Assembly (NCBI GenBank): GCA_963764345.1
Contig: CAVXSF010000012.1
Location: 31,743-95,742 of the forward strand
Reading direction: 5' to 3'
Source: DASQZK01 sp963764345
GTDB taxonomy: Bacteria > Bacteroidota > Bacteroidia > Bacteroidales > GCA-2748055
DNA: 64,000 nucleotides
This document shows positions 37,529-45,500 of this stretch, piece by piece (the first letter of the stretch is position 1; every line of letters begins with the position of its first letter). The notes beneath the pieces are model-generated. The model was not told the origin of the DNA and did not search any database. It worked only from the letters and a program-made list of their open reading frames with translations. Both the position numbers and the translations under genes were made by a program.

Positions 37529-39301
37529 TTATTCCTTTGTTTCCGGGGTGGTAACATCAACCGGTTCTGAACTTTCGCTTTTATTGCTGCGTGCATCAAA
37601 TGCAGCAATGGTTATCTTATAATCCGTACCAGGGATCAAGCCTTTGATAACATAGGATGTGCCGAAAGCAGTACCCCTCACCTGACCGTCGAGGAAAATC
37701 ACATATCCGGCAACCTTTTCATTATCTGTTGATGGATTCCAGGAGACGCTAACTTCACGTGAGGTGATCTTGACAATCCGGAGACCCTCTGGCGCTGAAG
37801 GAGCCTTACTGTCGGCAACCTCCGTTTTGATCTTGATTGCTTCAGACCTGCCGCTTTCATTCATCATTGCATCATATGCACTAACGGCTATCTCATAATC
37901 CGTATCGGGCAGAAGGCGTTTGAGGCTGACACTGGCAAATGCGGAGTTTGAATATTCCGTCCCGTTCACAAAAACATGATAGCCTGCGACCCTGACATTG
38001 TCGGACGAAGGTTTCCATGAAAGATCTATCTCATTTTCATACTGGCCTGTCACGGCTATTCCGGCAGGGACGGAAGGAGCTTCATGATCCGGTTCTGAAG
38101 GAGGAATAATTATGGGAGGTGATTTTGGACTTTCCTTCGCGGAAGCTTCCAGTGCAGAAACAGAAACCAGGTAAGAGGAAGAAGTATCCGGTCTCTCCGC
38201 TTTAAAACCAGGCTGCCGGGTAGTCCCTGCCTCAGAATTATCAATATTTACACGATTGCCGGTTACATTCGGCTTGTCTGAAATCGGTTTCCTTCGGATC
38301 TTTAAACTGTCTGAAGTATTATTCCGGGCCTGTACCCCGGAAGGAATTTTCAGGGGAATCTTTTGAACAGCAGAACTTTTACTTGTTTTGTTTAAATTGG
38401 GAAGCTGAAGGACACTACCGGGCAGGCTGGGCTGATTCCCTTTGGGAACATTCACCCCACGGGCATATGTGAACAGGTATACATCATCGAGCAGGACCCA
38501 TTCATCCCGGCGGGCCGCATATTCGGGTCCGGAGCCACCAAAGAAACTATAAATCTTCATCTTGTCGATGTGTATTGAAGATACATTCCGGAAACGCATC
38601 CCGGTCTTTGAAACTACCAGCCTGCCATCAATAAAGCCCTCCATGATACCGTCATCATTCCCTCCGCTGCCGTCAGCCTTTACCGTATTCATGACCATAC
38701 GTATGGTGACGTTATACCATCGTTCCGGATCGGTCTGAAAAGTAAACGTACCCCATCTGAAGGAATCGCCATACTTTCCGGTCTGATCTTGAAAATAAGT
38801 ATAAAAATACAGCCCTCCCTGATCATGCATCCCGCCATAACCATGACCCCACATCAGTCCATTGGAAAAACCTTCATCCCACCCAGGCTTGTGACCGGCA
38901 CCATACTTATCGGGACCTCCTCTCAAACCGGGCAGTTTACCCCCCTGAGCCCAGTTAAAACCAGGCTTGAACTTAATATTGTATGACATGTAAATTTCAT
39001 CTGTACCAGGATGAATCACGTATTCAAACTGTCCGCCCCCCTGCGACGGCCCGACACTCCCTTTAGGATAAACCCACTTCATGGCCTTATTACCCCCGTC
39101 TGTCGTAACAATATAAGTATGCTCCAGATTGTTGGCGTATGCCGGACTTCCCCAGTCTCTTTTCCATTCATTGGGATCGTATACGCCGGTGCTCGTCTTT
39201 TCAAAATCCTGATGGAAAATGATGTTGAAAAGACGATCCTGTGCATGAACAGTAACCGCAAAGAGACTAAGGAAAATAAATACTGTGAATCTCATTTTCA
39301 T
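37529..39301 (-). CDS. Second PL14-like/Fn3 secreted protein, paralogue without T9SS domain
   Basis: A 590-residue protein with a signal peptide (MRFTVFIFLSLFAVTVHAQ) and a PL14-like domain at residues about 25-300, strongly similar to that of the protein at 32331-35429 (YMSYNIKFKPGFNWAQGGKL; PGLRGGP; GIMEGFIDGRLVVSKTGMRF). A low-similarity linker follows (residues about 310-400, rich in Ser/Lys/Pro), then two Fn3 domains (APSVPAGIAVTGQYENEIDL; APSAPEGLRIVKITSREVSV). It ends directly after the second Fn3 (VTTPETKE), with neither LamG nor a T9SS sorting domain. It may therefore stay in the periplasm or be exported differently. It probably arose by duplication. Confidence 0.78.
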   Translation of the reverse strand: MKMRFTVFIFLSLFAVTVHAQDRLFNIIFHQDFEKTSTGVYDPNEWKRDWGSPAYANNLEHTYIVTTDGGNKAMKWVYPKGSVGPSQGGGQFEYVIHPGTDEIYMSYNIKFKPGFNWAQGGKLPGLRGGPDKYGAGHKPGWDEGFSNGLMWGHGYGGMHDQGGLYFYTYFQDQTGKYGDSFRWGTFTFQTDPERWYNVTIRMVMNTVKADGSGGNDDGIMEGFIDGRLVVSKTGMRFRNVSSIHIDKMKIYSFFGGSGPEYAARRDEWVLLDDVYLFTYARGVNVPKGNQPSLPGSVLQLPNLNKTSKSSAVQKIPLKIPSGVQARNNTSDSLKIRRKPISDKPNVTGNRVNIDNSEAGTTRQPGFKAERPDTSSSYLVSVSALEASAKESPKSPPIIIPPSEPDHEAPSVPAGIAVTGQYENEIDLSWKPSSDNVRVAGYHVFVNGTEYSNSAFASVSLKRLLPDTDYEIAVSAYDAMMNESGRSEAIKIKTEVADSKAPSAPEGLRIVKITSREVSVSWNPSTDNEKVAGYVIFLDGQVRGTAFGTSYVIKGLIPGTDYKITIAAFDARSNKSESSEPVDVTTPETKE

Positions 39302-39770
39302 GAATATTTACTAAAGTAAAAAAACAAAATATTTCCTCTTAATCAGCATTTAACCGGCAAACTAATTGACAGAATAAAGAAAATTTGATCAATTACCGTT
39401 TTCACATGACTTATTTACCTGTCATCTGTTCAAATGAAATGTTTTGAACTACAAAAATTTTCCGGTTACTCTTCAGGGCTCTTCCACATTGAACAATTTC
39501 GCCCCGATATCGATTATACTGAATACAATTCATTCATTGAACAACTATATACCATGATCAACTTGATTTAAATCCATGCCTGAAAGACGAATTACTAATT
39601 CGAATCATGATGCGGGAATTACTTTTAAGGTCATTAATATCACCCCGATGTCTCTTTCATATCTCAAAATTGAATAAATTGTCTGTCCAAAACATACTTC
39701 AAATCTTTTATACATCAAAAAGGATCTGCTATCCTGTGATGAAACAGCTAACCGGTTGATTTGTAAATAT
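39302..39770. other. Divergent intergenic region, no gene seen
   Basis: AT-rich region between the second PL14-like gene (minus) and the first plus-strand glycosyltransferase. It should hold two divergent promoters. Exact TAnnTTTG elements were not found on either strand. A short palindrome TTTACT-AA-AGTAAA (39307-39320) sits directly upstream of the PL14-like start codon. Confidence 0.5.
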
Positions 39771-40850
39771 ATGAAAAAAATACTGCTTGTCTCCTTTCAC
39801 GTACACCATTACAGAATCAAGATATATAATTACTTCTTCGAGGAGTTTAAAAAGTCGGGAATCGATTTCGCTGTTCTTGCCAACAGCATACAGGATGTCA
39901 GCTTAAAGCCAAAATTTAATGTCTATATCGAAAAACCTTCATACCTGAAATACATCAGGTTTATCGGCGAATATCAGCCTGATTATGTGATCACCTACCT
40001 CAACCTCTCTGATACCCGTATTTACCCGGTGATGTATTACTGCAGGATTAAAAAGATCCCCTTGATTTACTGGGGCCATGGGATAAATCTGTTAACCCCT
40101 GACAATGTGATCAAAAATATCATATATCATCATCTTCACCGGCTTGCGGATGCCATCATTCTTTATTCTGAGGGGGAGCTCAGGTACATTAAGAAAAAAA
40201 ATCACTCCAAAGTATTTATTGCCAATAACACCCTCGATTTTTCAGGTATTGAACCGCGGGATAAAAAGAAGGATCTGGATTATATCAGAGCCAAATACCA
40301 CATCAGGGAGGAGCATTTAGTTTTGTTCGTTGGCCGGGTCACAGAACTGAAGAAACTGGATGTCTTATTGAATCTTTTCAGGGACAAGAACATTGCCCTT
40401 GTGATTGTAGGCCCGGGAATAAAACCTCATCATCTCGACATTATACGCGAAGTGCCTAATTATTACTACCTGGGCGAGATATATGAGGATAAAGAAATTC
40501 AGGCTGTTTTTAATGCCTCGAAATTTTTCTGCATACCAGGTAATATTGGCCTGGGGTTAAACCAGGCGTTTTTCTGGGGCATTCCTGTTGTCACGCTTGA
40601 AGGTTTGAATACCCCTGAAATTATTTACCTGAAAGATCACGTCAATGGCTATATTGTAAGACAGCCGGAGGAGATCGAGGAAAAGATTCTCACAACCCTT
40701 AAGGATGAAAAACTTTATGCTGATTTTTCAGTAAAAGCAAAAGAGACTGCCGATACCGTTGCTCATATCAGTAAAATGTTTCAGGGATTTTATGACACGA
40801 TAAAATTTATTGATAATACGAAAGTCCATGAGCCGGGTAGTGCAGATTGA
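39771..40850 (+). CDS. Glycosyltransferase, GT4-like (GT-B fold)
   Basis: A 359-residue protein from the ATG at 39771 (MKKILLVSFHVHHYRIKIYN); the in-frame TTG at 39756 is unlikely. The N-terminal domain has YWGHGINLLTPDNVIKN and AIILYSEGELRYI. The C-terminal nucleotide-sugar domain shows LVLFVGRVTELKKLDVLLNL, IVGPGIKP, YYLGEIYEDKEIQAVFNASK and LGLNQAFFWGIPVVTLEG, the expected E/G-rich donor site region although not a canonical EX7E. It heads a plus-strand trio with the UDP-GlcNAc 2-epimerase and WecG-like genes. Donor and acceptor are unknown. Confidence 0.85.
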   Translation: MKKILLVSFHVHHYRIKIYNYFFEEFKKSGIDFAVLANSIQDVSLKPKFNVYIEKPSYLKYIRFIGEYQPDYVITYLNLSDTRIYPVMYYCRIKKIPLIYWGHGINLLTPDNVIKNIIYHHLHRLADAIILYSEGELRYIKKKNHSKVFIANNTLDFSGIEPRDKKKDLDYIRAKYHIREEHLVLFVGRVTELKKLDVLLNLFRDKNIALVIVGPGIKPHHLDIIREVPNYYYLGEIYEDKEIQAVFNASKFFCIPGNIGLGLNQAFFWGIPVVTLEGLNTPEIIYLKDHVNGYIVRQPEEIEEKILTTLKDEKLYADFSVKAKETADTVAHISKMFQGFYDTIKFIDNTKVHEPGSAD

Positions 40851-40926
40851 CTTTTGGGGATGATCTGTCGCGGATGGAAGTCTGTGATGAGTAGTAAACC
40901 GTTTCTTTTTCTCAGTAATACACGAA

Positions 40927-42105
40927 ATGAACCTTCAGATGACAAAAATTATTTCCGTAGTGGGCGCACGTCCGAATTTCATGAAAATTGCCCCTTTTAT
41001 CCGGGCTGTAGATGAATATAATTCCAGGCATAAATCAGCCATTCAGCACATCCTGGTGCACACCGGCCAGCACTATGATGTCAGAATGTCTGAAGCTTTT
41101 TTCAAGGCTCTGAACATCCCTGATCCGGATATAAATCTCGAAATCGGATCCGGATCCCATGCCCAGCAGGTGGGACAGACAATGATTGAATTTGAGAAAG
41201 TCCTCAGGAAAGAAAAGCCCGACTGGGTGGTCGTCGTGGGCGACGTCAATGCTACGCTGGCCTGTTCGGTCACGGCGAAGAAGGAACATGTCAAGTGCTG
41301 CCATATCGAAGCCGGATTGCGCTCCGGAGATATGAAAATGCCCGAAGAAATCAATCGTCTCGTCACGGACAGGCTTTCGGACCTGCTGTTTACTCCCGAC
41401 CGGATATCCGGAGAAAACCTAAAAAAGGAAGGCGTCCCCGATGAAAAGATCCGTTTTGTAGGGAATATCATGATCGATACTCTTGAAGCGAACCGCGAAA
41501 AGGCTTCCCTACTAAGTCCTGTGGACATCATCTCCGGCAATACACTCTCTCCCGGAGGCATAGACCGGACTGTGTTGTCAGATCTCCTGGCCCGGTATCC
41601 GTTTGGTGTGGTAACCCTGCACCGGCCATCCAATGTGGATTCAAGGGATACGCTCGGGCAACTGGTGAATTTCCTGTCGGACGAAGTCTGCCGGGACATG
41701 GTCCTGATCTGGCCCATGCATCCCAGGACTCGCAAAAATGCAGAGGATTTCGGACTCTGGCAGAAACTCACAAATACCCCGAACATGTACCTTCTTGAAC
41801 CTGTTAATTATCATGATATGCTCAGACTGAACATGGATGCCCGGATCATGCTGACCGACAGTGGGGGGCTGCAGGAAGAATGCACCGTACTGGGCACACC
41901 GTGCCTCACCCTCCGCTGGAATACGGAACGCCCGGTTACACTCCGGGAACATGGGGGTGCCAGCGTCCTCGTGGGAAATGATATTGACCTTATCCGAAAA
42001 GAATACAGGTATACCCTCTCCGTGAAAAGACATCCCGAACGCCCGGAATTGTGGGACGGATTAACGGCAGGCCGCATTGTTGAACAACTTATGGAATCGC
42101 GTTGA
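40927..42105 (+). CDS. wecB: UDP-N-acetylglucosamine 2-epimerase (non-hydrolysing)
   Basis: Interconverts UDP-GlcNAc and UDP-ManNAc. The 392-residue protein shows IISVVGARPNFMKIAPFIRA, HTGQHYDVRMSEAFF, VVVVGDVNATLACSVTAKKE, HIEAGLRSGDMKMPEEINR, VTLHRPSNVDS, LLEPVNYHDML and LTDSGGLQEECTVLGTPCLT, all hallmark WecB/MnaA blocks with the catalytic Asp/Glu/His set. Start could be 40927 or the ATG four codons later. No wecC dehydrogenase is present in the window, so the product sugar is probably ManNAc rather than ManNAcA. Its neighbour WecG is the usual consumer of that donor. Confidence 0.95.
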   Translation: MNLQMTKIISVVGARPNFMKIAPFIRAVDEYNSRHKSAIQHILVHTGQHYDVRMSEAFFKALNIPDPDINLEIGSGSHAQQVGQTMIEFEKVLRKEKPDWVVVVGDVNATLACSVTAKKEHVKCCHIEAGLRSGDMKMPEEINRLVTDRLSDLLFTPDRISGENLKKEGVPDEKIRFVGNIMIDTLEANREKASLLSPVDIISGNTLSPGGIDRTVLSDLLARYPFGVVTLHRPSNVDSRDTLGQLVNFLSDEVCRDMVLIWPMHPRTRKNAEDFGLWQKLTNTPNMYLLEPVNYHDMLRLNMDARIMLTDSGGLQEECTVLGTPCLTLRWNTERPVTLREHGGASVLVGNDIDLIRKEYRYTLSVKRHPERPELWDGLTAGRIVEQLMESR

Positions 42106-42168
42106 ACATGAATACTGTCAGTAAATAAAAAAATCGATTTCCTTGGCATACCTGTCGATGCCCTGACC

Positions 42169-42876
42169 ATGGAAGAAACAACCGTGCAGATAGACCTGGC
42201 TATTCAAAACCGTCAGAGAATCAACCATGTAGTGATTAATGCAGGCAAGGTCGTTGCCATGCAAAAAGACCCTGACCTCCACCGGAGTGTCGTAACCTGT
42301 GATCTGATCAATGCCGATGGTCAAAGTATCGTTTGGGCTTCGCGGTTCCTGGGAAATGCTCTTCCCGAAAGAGTGGCCGGTATTGACCTGATGCAAAATC
42401 TCGTAGAACTTGCATCCTTGAAAAAATATAAATGCTTCTTTTTTGGTGCCAGGGAAAACATCGTGAAAAAAGTGGTTGAAATATACAGCCAACGCTACGG
42501 CAAAGAAGTCATTGCCGGCTACAGGAACGGCTATTTTACCAGGGAGGAGGAACCTGAAATCGCCCGTCAGATCTCTGAAAGCGGCGCTCAACTCCTATTT
42601 GTGGCCATGCCTTCCCCTCACAAGGAAAATTTCATGTATACCTACAGGGACGTATTATCAGGGGTAAACTTCAACATGGGCGTCGGAGGATCTTTTGACG
42701 TGATTGCCGGATTTACCAAACGCGCCCCGGTGTGGATGCAGAAAACCGGGTTGGAATGGTTTTATCGTTTTATCCAGGAACCCCGGAGAATGTGGAAAAG
42801 ATATCTTGTCGGAAACTCCCGCTTCCTGTATCTGGTTTTCCGCGAAAAATTCAGGCCCGGTCCTGCGGCTTCATGA
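42169..42876 (+). CDS. wecG: WecG/TagA/CpsF-family glycosyltransferase
   Basis: A GT26 enzyme that transfers ManNAc or ManNAcA to a lipid-linked acceptor. The 235 residues from 42169 include INHVVINAGKVVAMQKDPDL, CDLINADGQSIVWASRFLG, ERVAGIDLMQNL, FFFGARENIVKKVVEIY and MPSPHKENFMYTYRDV, followed by a conserved VGGSFDVIAGFTKRAPVWMQ and TGLEWFYRFIQEPRRMWKRY. Family-like sequence (FLGIPVDALT) extends upstream in the same frame to 42121, without a start codon. An ATG at 42108 would fit if one A in the AAAAAAA run is an extra base. The true start is therefore probably 42108 with a consensus error. Confidence 0.88.
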   Translation: MEETTVQIDLAIQNRQRINHVVINAGKVVAMQKDPDLHRSVVTCDLINADGQSIVWASRFLGNALPERVAGIDLMQNLVELASLKKYKCFFFGARENIVKKVVEIYSQRYGKEVIAGYRNGYFTREEEPEIARQISESGAQLLFVAMPSPHKENFMYTYRDVLSGVNFNMGVGGSFDVIAGFTKRAPVWMQKTGLEWFYRFIQEPRRMWKRYLVGNSRFLYLVFREKFRPGPAAS

Positions 42877-42970
42877 ACTTCTTCGGCGTATGAATATTCA
42901 GGTTGCCGTCCGACTTTTACGGAACATTCGCCTGCGCCTTTTTTCATTTTTTATTTCATCCAGGACCTCC

Positions 42971-44020
42971 TCAAAAATCAGGTTCCCTTTGAATCCCCCC
43001 GACTGCGACTTCTGAATAAGTGATCCCGGGAGTATCGTTGGCCTCAATGATCATGGGACCATCGGGAAGTATCGCCACATCCCAGCCCAGAATCTTCAAC
43101 TGAGGTATCAATGCAGCCGCCTTGCAAACAAGATCGGTTGCCTCTTTGAAATACGGGATCGGATAACCCTCAAACCGGGTACCCGTCTGCGGATTGGTAA
43201 AATAATTTTTTGCTCCGCCATGACTGAAATCAGTATGAGCCCTGGACTTTAATGTTCCTTTATCCATATCTATCCCCACATAGGCGCCGCCGCTGCTAAC
43301 ATTATCCACATGAGCCCGGTTCATCCCCATACGAATAAAAGCGGAATAAACCCTGCTCACACCGTCCCGGTTCGTATAACTGTCAATCCTAATGGTATTT
43401 ACACAGTTCGGGTTAAGATGATTTATGCTCTCGTGCTGCAAAATAAATTCCTGAAACAGGTATTCCGACTTCAGAACCTCTGTAAAAATATGCCGTATTT
43501 TCGTGTTGCCGGAATCCAGGTCTCCCTCCCCGACACGGAAAATCGATTTCCCCCCGCTCGAACCGCTTCTTTTCTTAATAATCAGGGCTCCTGAAGGTCC
43601 TGTATCCTGAAGAAGTGTCTTTAAATACGCCCTGAAGTCTTCACAAGAATTGATCTGGATCATTTTATTTTTTCTGAAAAACAGTGTGTTACAGTTATAG
43701 GCCAGGCTAATGGCCACGGGCATGCGGTGATAACTTAAGAACCGTTCAAACAGATATTTATCTTCGACAATGGGAATGTATACGGGATCATTCATTGCCC
43801 AGCATTTATATAAAATTCTCTCGGGGACAACATAGTTTCCGTGAGGATCACAATCCTTCCGGTATAAAAACTTTGTGAAATACTGGTTTGCAGTATCGGG
43901 CTTCGTGAGGAGATACCCGGCAAATTCCAAACTCATGAGTGGAAGACTTTTCCTGGAAGGGTCTTTCATCACCACTCTATAAAAGTTTCTGGTCTGACTT
44001 TTTAGCTGGTAGAGTTTCAT
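42971..44020 (-). CDS. ATP-grasp protein of the sugar-transfer-associated type (copy 1)
   Basis: A 349-residue protein from the ATG at 44020 (MKLYQLKSQTRNFYRVV); a start 11 codons upstream is less likely. The ATP-grasp part has ALIIKKRSGSSGGKSIFRV (glycine-rich loop), YLFQEFILQHESINHLNP, CVNTIRIDSYTNRDG, the Mg/ATP region HVDNVSSGGAYVGIDMDKG, and ILGWDVAILPDGPMIIEAND. It forms carboxylate-amine type bonds in the wider family. In polysaccharide loci these proteins are linked to glycan substituents, but no substrate is established. A diverged second copy is at 47664-48755. Confidence 0.82.
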   Translation of the reverse strand: MKLYQLKSQTRNFYRVVMKDPSRKSLPLMSLEFAGYLLTKPDTANQYFTKFLYRKDCDPHGNYVVPERILYKCWAMNDPVYIPIVEDKYLFERFLSYHRMPVAISLAYNCNTLFFRKNKMIQINSCEDFRAYLKTLLQDTGPSGALIIKKRSGSSGGKSIFRVGEGDLDSGNTKIRHIFTEVLKSEYLFQEFILQHESINHLNPNCVNTIRIDSYTNRDGVSRVYSAFIRMGMNRAHVDNVSSGGAYVGIDMDKGTLKSRAHTDFSHGGAKNYFTNPQTGTRFEGYPIPYFKEATDLVCKAAALIPQLKILGWDVAILPDGPMIIEANDTPGITYSEVAVGGIQREPDF

Positions 44021-44332
44021 TGCATTATTTCCTTCGTTATGTTGCCTGAACACACAAACATGAAAGAATGTTAAAACTTCTCTAAAGTTGTCCCCACAAT
44101 TTAATACATTCCATTGGAAATAAAAGGATTCTGGCGATGAAATGCAGGATTCCTGAATAAAAAGCCTGACTAAACATTATAAGACCCGGCAAAAGCGTAT
44201 CCGGCTGATCATTCTGCGAAAACGGAAGAAAACCATAATGGGTCAGAACCTTGAAGAGGTCTTTTCTTCACAGATTAAACCCATCGGGCGCCAAATTTTT
44301 CCAGGTCTCACATCACAGGAATATGTTATTCT

Positions 44333-45499
44333 TCAAAGATTAAAGTGACTCATAAACCTGCTCAATGCAAAGAACATCCAGGCTTGTGACCAGCGCATGT
44401 ATGGAATCCTGATGGTAAAATATTTTTTCTTCTGGTAATAAAAGTGCCCGTCATCCGCCTGCATGTTCCGGATGGTCCATTTCAGTACCTTTACAGCCAG
44501 TTCTTTATACTCATCCAGCTTGCCAAGCCTGTCGAGAGTTATAATGAATTGTGCCGGGGAATGGGCATCCACCGGGTAAATATTATGGTTATAATATTTC
44601 GCAATACCTTCATTCGTGAAAAAGTTTTGAATATAATAATCAAATCCTCTTTCGAGATTTTCCCTGAATGACATGTCACCGCTGTATTTCTGGTATTCGG
44701 AAATACATTCGAGGTTGTAGCCGGTATGAAAGTTATCAATCCACTGGTGGTAAGGAAGGGTGCCGTAAGTCCATGAACCATCTGCTTTCTGATGTTTGCA
44801 GCAGAATGAGACTGATTTCCTGGCGGCTTCGATATAGCTCTGTTCAGGAGAAAAATGAAAAGTCCGGGATAACATCCTCGATCCCAGAAGTGAGGCATTG
44901 AAAACCTGCGTCTGGTCTTCCGGGGAATAGGAGAATGCGAAATCCCCGTCGGGATCATAGGTGCGGTTCAGGTCGTTCATGATAAATTCTGCCGCGTTGA
45001 GTGCCGTTTCTTTAAAGGTCTCCTCTCCGGTTATTTCGTATGCATCGAGCAGGGCATAGCCGGCAAAAGTTGTGGCAACGACGGTTGGCGTAAACCTGGG
45101 CTGAAAAAAGGCTTTTGCCTGCCAGTCGAAATTATATCCCCAGCAGGCTCCCGAATAGCCTTCCGATTTTAAAGAAATGAGCTTCCTGCCAAGATCTCTG
45201 ATCTTCACGGAATTTTCCGCGCCCGGATCCTTTTCATAAAGATGACAGTACCCGTTTAAAAACAAGGCGATGCCTTTAGGGTTCCATTCCCGGGGAACCA
45301 TGGCCGGTTTTCTAAGGTTCAGCGGATTTTGCTTGAAGAGCTGTATCCACATCAACCGTGCCAACCGGCTGTGGTGCAGAAAAGGCAGGGATTGAAAAAG
45401 CCGGCTGTTGAGCCCGTCATAAGGGTCCCAGCCCCGGTAATCTTCCCCTTCACAATAGGCTTTCAGTTTATGAAAACTTTCAGGTATATCAGCCCGCAT
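44333..45499 (-). CDS. (alpha/alpha)6-type protein of polysaccharide loci, heparinase-like partner
   Basis: A 388-residue protein from the ATG at 45499, one base after the stop of the bi-domain oxidoreductase, so the two are coupled. The earlier in-frame ATG at 45613 lies inside the oxidoreductase gene and is rejected. The sequence is rich in Trp/Tyr/His with helical-repeat character (CWGYNFDWQAKAFFQPRFTP; NAAEFIMNDLNRTYDP; SFCCKHQKADGSWTYGTLPY; QWIDNFHTGYNLECISEYQK; MRWSQAWMFFALSRF). This resembles glycoside hydrolase or epimerase-type toroids and proteins often mislabelled delta-aminolevulinate dehydratase. It lacks the transmembrane or signal parts of heparinase II/III. Function is unknown. 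Confidence 0.65.
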   Translation of the reverse strand: MRADIPESFHKLKAYCEGEDYRGWDPYDGLNSRLFQSLPFLHHSRLARLMWIQLFKQNPLNLRKPAMVPREWNPKGIALFLNGYCHLYEKDPGAENSVKIRDLGRKLISLKSEGYSGACWGYNFDWQAKAFFQPRFTPTVVATTFAGYALLDAYEITGEETFKETALNAAEFIMNDLNRTYDPDGDFAFSYSPEDQTQVFNASLLGSRMLSRTFHFSPEQSYIEAARKSVSFCCKHQKADGSWTYGTLPYHQWIDNFHTGYNLECISEYQKYSGDMSFRENLERGFDYYIQNFFTNEGIAKYYNHNIYPVDAHSPAQFIITLDRLGKLDEYKELAVKVLKWTIRNMQADDGHFYYQKKKYFTIRIPYMRWSQAWMFFALSRFMSHFNL

Positions 45500-45500
45500 A

